6,931 nt of DNA. Source: Candidatus Cloacimonas sp. 4484_275. Its GTDB lineage: Bacteria; Cloacimonadota; Cloacimonadia; Cloacimonadales; TCS61. The stretch lies in contig NATF01000080.1 of NCBI GenBank assembly GCA_002085205.1, forward strand, positions 1 through 6,931, read 5' to 3'. Position 1 is the first letter of the stretch. Each line of letters begins with the position of its first letter. The notes beneath the pieces were generated by a model that worked only from the letters and a program-made list of their open reading frames with translations, was not told the origin of the DNA and ran no database searches. This document shows positions 4,980 to 6,931 of this stretch, piece after piece. A program made the translations under genes and the position numbers.

Positions 4980-6320
4980 ATGCCTTTTATTTCCAATACA
5001 GATGACCAGCGGAAAGAAATGTTAAAAACAATTGGTGTTTCCAAATTCGAAGATTTGCTGAAAAATATTCCGGAAAAATTCAGAACAAACGAAAAATTCA
5101 ATCTGGAAAAAGCGTATTCGGAACTGGAAATAACCCGTAAAATTAAGCGATTGGCGGCGAAAAATGTTTCTTCGGAGGAAGCAAACTCATTCTTGGGCGG
5201 CGGAATTTATGACCATTTCATTCCCGCTGCCGTCGATCATATTTTATTGCGACCGGAATTTCACACCGCTTACACTCCTTATCAAGCGGAAGTAAGTCAG
5301 GGAACATTGCAATACATTTATGAATATCAAACAATGATTTGCGAACTCACGGGAATGGAAATTTCCAACGCGGGAATGTATGACGGCGCTTCTGCCGCCG
5401 CGGAAGCGATTCTGATGGCGGCACGGAAAACCAAAAAATATAAAGCAATAGTTGCCGGAACCATTAACCCGCTCTATAAAGAAGTTATCAAAGCATACAC
5501 GGAAGGAATCGGAATTGAGATTGTTTATATCCCCGAAAAAGACGGTATTGTAAATATCGAGTTTTTGAAGAATACCATTGATGACAAAACCGCTTGTGTT
5601 TTGGTGCAAACACCCAATTTTTTCGGAAACATCGAAGATGCTTTTGCTATTGAGGAAATCGTGCATTCTCTAAAAAAAACGCTTTTTATCGTTGCCGTTG
5701 ATCCTATTTCTCTTGCTCTTTTGAATTCTCCTTCCGAATATAAAGCCGACATCGTTGTCGGAGAAGGACAAGCTCTTGGAAACGCTCAAAATTTCGGTGG
5801 ACCGCTTTTCGGATTTTTGGCTTCAAAAATGGAGTTGGCGAGAATTATGCCAGGAAGAATCGTCGGTCAAACAATAGACGCGGAAGGAAACAAAGCTTAT
5901 GCGCTTACTCTGCAAGCGCGAGAACAACATATTCGCAGAGCTAAGGCAACTTCAAACATTTGTTCCAATGAAGCTTTATGCAATTTGGCAGCTACCGTTT
6001 ATATGACGCTTTTGGGAAAAGAAGGTTTGAAAGAAGTGGCATTGCAAAGTTTTTCCAAAGCTCATTATTTGGCTGAAAAAATAAATAATCTCAATGATTT
6101 TGAACTTGCTTTCGATTCTCCGTTTTTTAAAGAGTTTTCCGTGAAAACTCCGATTCCAGCTTCCGAAATCATTTCAAAATCGGAAGAAGAAAACATTTTT
6201 CCCGGAATTGATTTAAAACCGTTCGGCTACGATAATATGTTGCTAATTGCGGTAACGGAAAAGAAAAGCAAATCCGATTTGGATGAACTCGTCGAAAAAT
6301 TGAAAGAATTTTCTCGATAA
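4980..6320 (+). CDS. gcvPA: Glycine dehydrogenase (decarboxylating) subunit 1, GcvPA
   Basis: This is the N-terminal half of the split P-protein of the glycine cleavage system. With GcvPB it decarboxylates glycine on PLP and passes the aminomethyl group to the lipoyl arm of GcvH. From the ATG at 4980 the product is 446 aa, the normal length for the family. It begins MPFISNTDDQRKEML, the usual GcvPA opening. It contains FLGGGIYDHFIPAAVDHI (71-88), RPEFHTAYTPYQAEVSQGTL (91-110), YEYQTMICELTGMEISNAGM (114-133), DGASAAAEA (135-143), GEGQALG (261-267), FGGPLFGFL (272-280) and REQHIRRAKATSNICSNEAL (314-333). GcvPA lacks the PLP-binding lysine, which is in GcvPB. It is followed by gcvPB after 27 bp, clearly one operon. 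An upstream TTG at 4962 is rejected as the start. Confidence 0.97.
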   Translation: MPFISNTDDQRKEMLKTIGVSKFEDLLKNIPEKFRTNEKFNLEKAYSELEITRKIKRLAAKNVSSEEANSFLGGGIYDHFIPAAVDHILLRPEFHTAYTPYQAEVSQGTLQYIYEYQTMICELTGMEISNAGMYDGASAAAEAILMAARKTKKYKAIVAGTINPLYKEVIKAYTEGIGIEIVYIPEKDGIVNIEFLKNTIDDKTACVLVQTPNFFGNIEDAFAIEEIVHSLKKTLFIVAVDPISLALLNSPSEYKADIVVGEGQALGNAQNFGGPLFGFLASKMELARIMPGRIVGQTIDAEGNKAYALTLQAREQHIRRAKATSNICSNEALCNLAATVYMTLLGKEGLKEVALQSFSKAHYLAEKINNLNDFELAFDSPFFKEFSVKTPIPASEIISKSEEENIFPGIDLKPFGYDNMLLIAVTEKKSKSDLDELVEKLKEFSR

Positions 6321-6347
6321 TCAATAAGGCAAATGAAGGAGAAAGAA

Positions 6348-6931
6348 ATGTCCAAAACTATATTTGAAAAAAGCATTCCCGGAAGAAAAGGTTATACGCT
6401 TCCCAAAAACGAAATAAATTTAAAGATAGAAAATTATCTTCCCGAAAAATTCATTCGGAAAGAAGAAATAAGATTGCCGCAAGTTAGCGAACTTGATATG
6501 ATGCGCCATTTTATCGAGTTAAGCGGAAAAAATCATTGCATCGAAAAAGGCTTTTATCCGCTCGGTTCCTGCACGATGAAATACAATCCGAAAATCAATG
6601 AAACATTGGTTAGAAATCCCGGATTTTCTCAAATTCATCCTTTCCAAAGCGAAAAAACAGTTCAAGGCGCTTTGGAAATTCTTTATGAATTACAAAAAGA
6701 TTTGGCCGAAATTTCCGGTTTCGAACAAGTTTCTCTGCAACCGACTGCGGGTGCTCACGGCGAATTTACCGGACTCAAAATTATTCGCGCTTATCATCTT
6801 CTCAAAGGAAACACTCACAAGAAAAAGATTATTTTACCGGATTCCGCCCACGGGACCAATCCGGCAAGCGCCACAATGAACGGTTTTGAAATTGTGGAAA
6901 TAAAATCGAATGAAAAAGGAGAAGTGGATAT
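6348..6931 (+). CDS. gcvPB: Glycine dehydrogenase (decarboxylating) subunit 2, GcvPB (partial, N-terminal)
   Basis: This is the PLP-bearing half of the split glycine decarboxylase, acting as a heteromer with GcvPA. The first 194 codons are visible and the frame is open to the right edge; the full protein is usually about 480-490 aa. Diagnostic sequence includes ELDMMRHFIELSGKN (48-62), GFYPLGSCTMKYNPK (68-82), SLQPTAGAHGEFTGL (129-143) and LPDSAHGTNPASA (163-175). The lysine that forms the Schiff base with PLP lies beyond the window. The ATG is preceded by AAGGAG (6336-6341) with a 6-bp gap, the same arrangement as gcvPA, so both subunits are probably translated at similar rates. No irregularity is seen in the visible part. 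Confidence 0.96.
   Translation, partial: MSKTIFEKSIPGRKGYTLPKNEINLKIENYLPEKFIRKEEIRLPQVSELDMMRHFIELSGKNHCIEKGFYPLGSCTMKYNPKINETLVRNPGFSQIHPFQSEKTVQGALEILYELQKDLAEISGFEQVSLQPTAGAHGEFTGLKIIRAYHLLKGNTHKKKIILPDSAHGTNPASATMNGFEIVEIKSNEKGEVD

Noticed and set aside
4868..5101. A minus-strand 77-codon open frame spanning the gcvPA start.
   Set aside because: It overlaps the gcvPA ribosome binding site and N-terminus on the opposite strand and shows no recognisable protein features.
5244..5752. Two minus-strand open frames inside gcvPA.
   Set aside because: They are antisense to well-conserved GcvPA sequence and have no family resemblance or initiation signals.

Overview
This is an AT-rich bacterial chromosome segment made almost entirely of recognisable core-metabolism genes. 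I found no mobile element, CRISPR array, RNA gene or unfamiliar multi-gene system. Genes are tightly packed, and most start codons have a good AAGGAG-type ribosome binding site. The split glycine decarboxylase (gcvPA + gcvPB), a four-cysteine zinc-type bL32 and the rpmF-plsX-fabH-fabD order fit a low-GC anaerobe-like lineage such as Cloacimonadota or a relative. That placement is a weak guess from gene content and base composition only. The strong Shine-Dalgarno sites argue mildly against Bacteroidota.

Positions 1-2566 (minus strand): a fatty-acid/phospholipid initiation operon read right to left as rpmF (ribosomal protein bL32, 59 aa), plsX (acyl-ACP:phosphate acyltransferase), fabH (ketoacyl-ACP synthase III) and fabD (malonyl-CoA:ACP transacylase, cut by the window edge). 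FabD makes malonyl-ACP, FabH condenses it with acetyl-CoA to start chains, and PlsX turns finished acyl-ACP into acyl-phosphate for phospholipid synthesis. A sigma70-like promoter lies upstream of rpmF.

Positions 2760-4279 (plus strand): an adenine deaminase gene (ade) that is broken in this sequence. The family's conserved sequence continues through all three forward frames in turn: frame of 2760, then a roughly 40-codon middle segment, then the frame of 3776. Apparent loss of residues at both switch points suggests a two-lesion pseudogene, or an assembly or sequencing problem.

Positions 4282-4743 (minus strand): rlmH, the 23S rRNA pseudouridine-1915 N3-methyltransferase, ending only 2 bp from the end of the ade remnant and carrying its own well-formed promoter.

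Positions 4980-6931 (plus strand): gcvPA (446 aa, complete) and the first 194 codons of gcvPB, the two subunits of the PLP-dependent P-protein of the glycine cleavage system. They appear to start their own transcription unit; gcvT and gcvH are not directly upstream.
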